A stretch of 34,794 bases of DNA from a virus, in IMG/VR virus record IMGVR_UViG_3300027791_000068, positions 1-34,794 of that record; one strand, written 5' to 3'. The position numbers were made by a program, and so were the translations under genes. Shown in pieces: positions 34,210 through 34,794 of the stretch; the stretch's first letter is position 1, and every line of letters begins with the position of its first letter. A model generated the notes under the pieces. The model saw only the letters and a list, made by a program, of their open reading frames with translations, had not been told where the DNA came from and did not search any database.

Positions 34210-34794
34210 ACAAAATAACTTGGAAACATATTGACTATAACAACGACAGTCTTAATAGTATAGCAAGAAATATTGCTGAGTATCATACTGCTCATGCACT
34301 AAAAGTTAAGTACTCTACAACTAAAGGAGTACCGCTAGGAACTATCTTCTTAGATGACAAACATACAGTTGAAAATATCAGTGTGTTGAATAGTATTTTA
34401 AATTATAATGTATATTTTAAAAAGAATACCGAAGTACCGTTAAAAACAATAATTGATCCTGATTGTGTTGTTGCGTTAGCAAGTGGTGACACTCCGAGTC
34501 AGTTACTAGCCAAACATACATATGTTATTGACATTAGTCCAATGGCATTAGAAAAAACAAAAGAAAAATATAATATAGATGTAGCTAAGAGCTACAATTA
34601 TAACCAAGTTGATTTATTTGATATACTAGCTGTAAAAAAGTTTTTAAAAAAATGCCAAGGTAATGTAGGATTATTTTGTTTAAGTAATGTATTTTTATAC
34701 TTTCCTAATTGCGTAATGTTTGATGCAAAGGCAAGACTTAAAAAACAAAACGAATTAATTAGTTTATTAGCACAAGATAAAATTAAATGGCATG
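34206..34794 (+). CDS. Methyltransferase-like protein, 3'-truncated by the window
   Basis: The frame is open from the ATG at 34206 (overlapping the previous stop as ATGA) to the window end, about 196 codons. Around residues 90-115 there is a Rossmann-like strand ('CVVALASGDTPSQLL') and then 'YVIDISPMALEKTKEKY', with the aspartate after strand two that binds SAM ribose in class I methyltransferases. 'GLFCLSNVFLYFP' could be strand four. The fold assignment is moderate because the glycine loop is atypical (S-G-D-T-P) and the C-terminus is missing. It would be the second methyltransferase-like gene in the cassette. Confidence 0.55.
   Translation, partial: MNKITWKHIDYNNDSLNSIARNIAEYHTAHALKVKYSTTKGVPLGTIFLDDKHTVENISVLNSILNYNVYFKKNTEVPLKTIIDPDCVVALASGDTPSQLLAKHTYVIDISPMALEKTKEKYNIDVAKSYNYNQVDLFDILAVKKFLKKCQGNVGLFCLSNVFLYFPNCVMFDAKARLKKQNELISLLAQDKIKWH

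Overview
The window looks like part of the genome of a T4-like tailed phage (myovirus), most likely marine. The evidence is AT-rich, tightly packed DNA with almost no intergenic space, a run of virion and tail-fibre genes of the kind found in marine T4-like phages of cyanobacteria and SAR11-type hosts, and several sequences resembling the T4 late-promoter octamer (TATAAATA, here in A/G/C-first variants). The host cannot be determined from this window. No tRNA, rRNA, CRISPR array, insertion sequence or integrase was seen, and no stretch over 300 bases lacks a gene.

Layout. (1) Positions 1-18384 form a structural block on the + strand. It holds the 3' part of a giant virion protein (at least 3827 codons, with its start outside the window), a 205-aa virion protein, three paralogous fibre-like proteins sharing an N-terminal module (the first ending in a tail-collar/short-tail-fibre domain), and a 297-aa virion protein. 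(2) Positions 18385-18435 hold a compact control site: a consensus sigma70-type promoter embedded in a perfect inverted repeat that also contains the ribosome binding site of the next gene. (3) Positions 18436-24641 form a + strand cassette: a small conserved-looking protein, two tandem GT-A/GT8-like glycosyltransferases, an unknown 196-aa protein, a GT-like DGD protein, a 55-aa membrane microprotein, and two radical SAM proteins with N-terminal twitch-type cysteine modules. (4) Positions 24619-26749 are a two-gene minus-strand island (a glycosyltransferase-like protein and an SGNH-hydrolase-like protein). A divergent pair of late-promoter octamers separates it from what follows. (5) Positions 26811-34794 are a second + strand run: nucleotide-sugar dehydrogenase, a second SGNH-like protein, a second DGD protein, a SPASM radical SAM protein, a 77-aa unknown, a methyltransferase-like protein, another SPASM radical SAM protein, a third twitch radical SAM protein, a fibre-like protein, and a second methyltransferase-like gene cut by the window end.

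How the genes may work together. The accessory block (about 16 kb) joins sugar activation (nucleotide-sugar dehydrogenase), sugar transfer (five GT-like proteins), possible ester trimming or acyl transfer (two SGNH proteins), methyl transfer (two) and radical chemistry (five radical SAM proteins). Most adjacent genes overlap by 1-20 bases, which suggests translational coupling. It sits directly beside tail-fibre genes and itself contains a fibre-like gene. The most economical inference is a phage-encoded pathway that modifies a glycan or a peptide/protein, either on the virion (for example its fibres) or on the infected cell surface. The five radical SAM proteins, of at least two architectures, and the hairpin-embedded promoter that precedes the block are the most unusual elements. 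Their substrates cannot be read from sequence.
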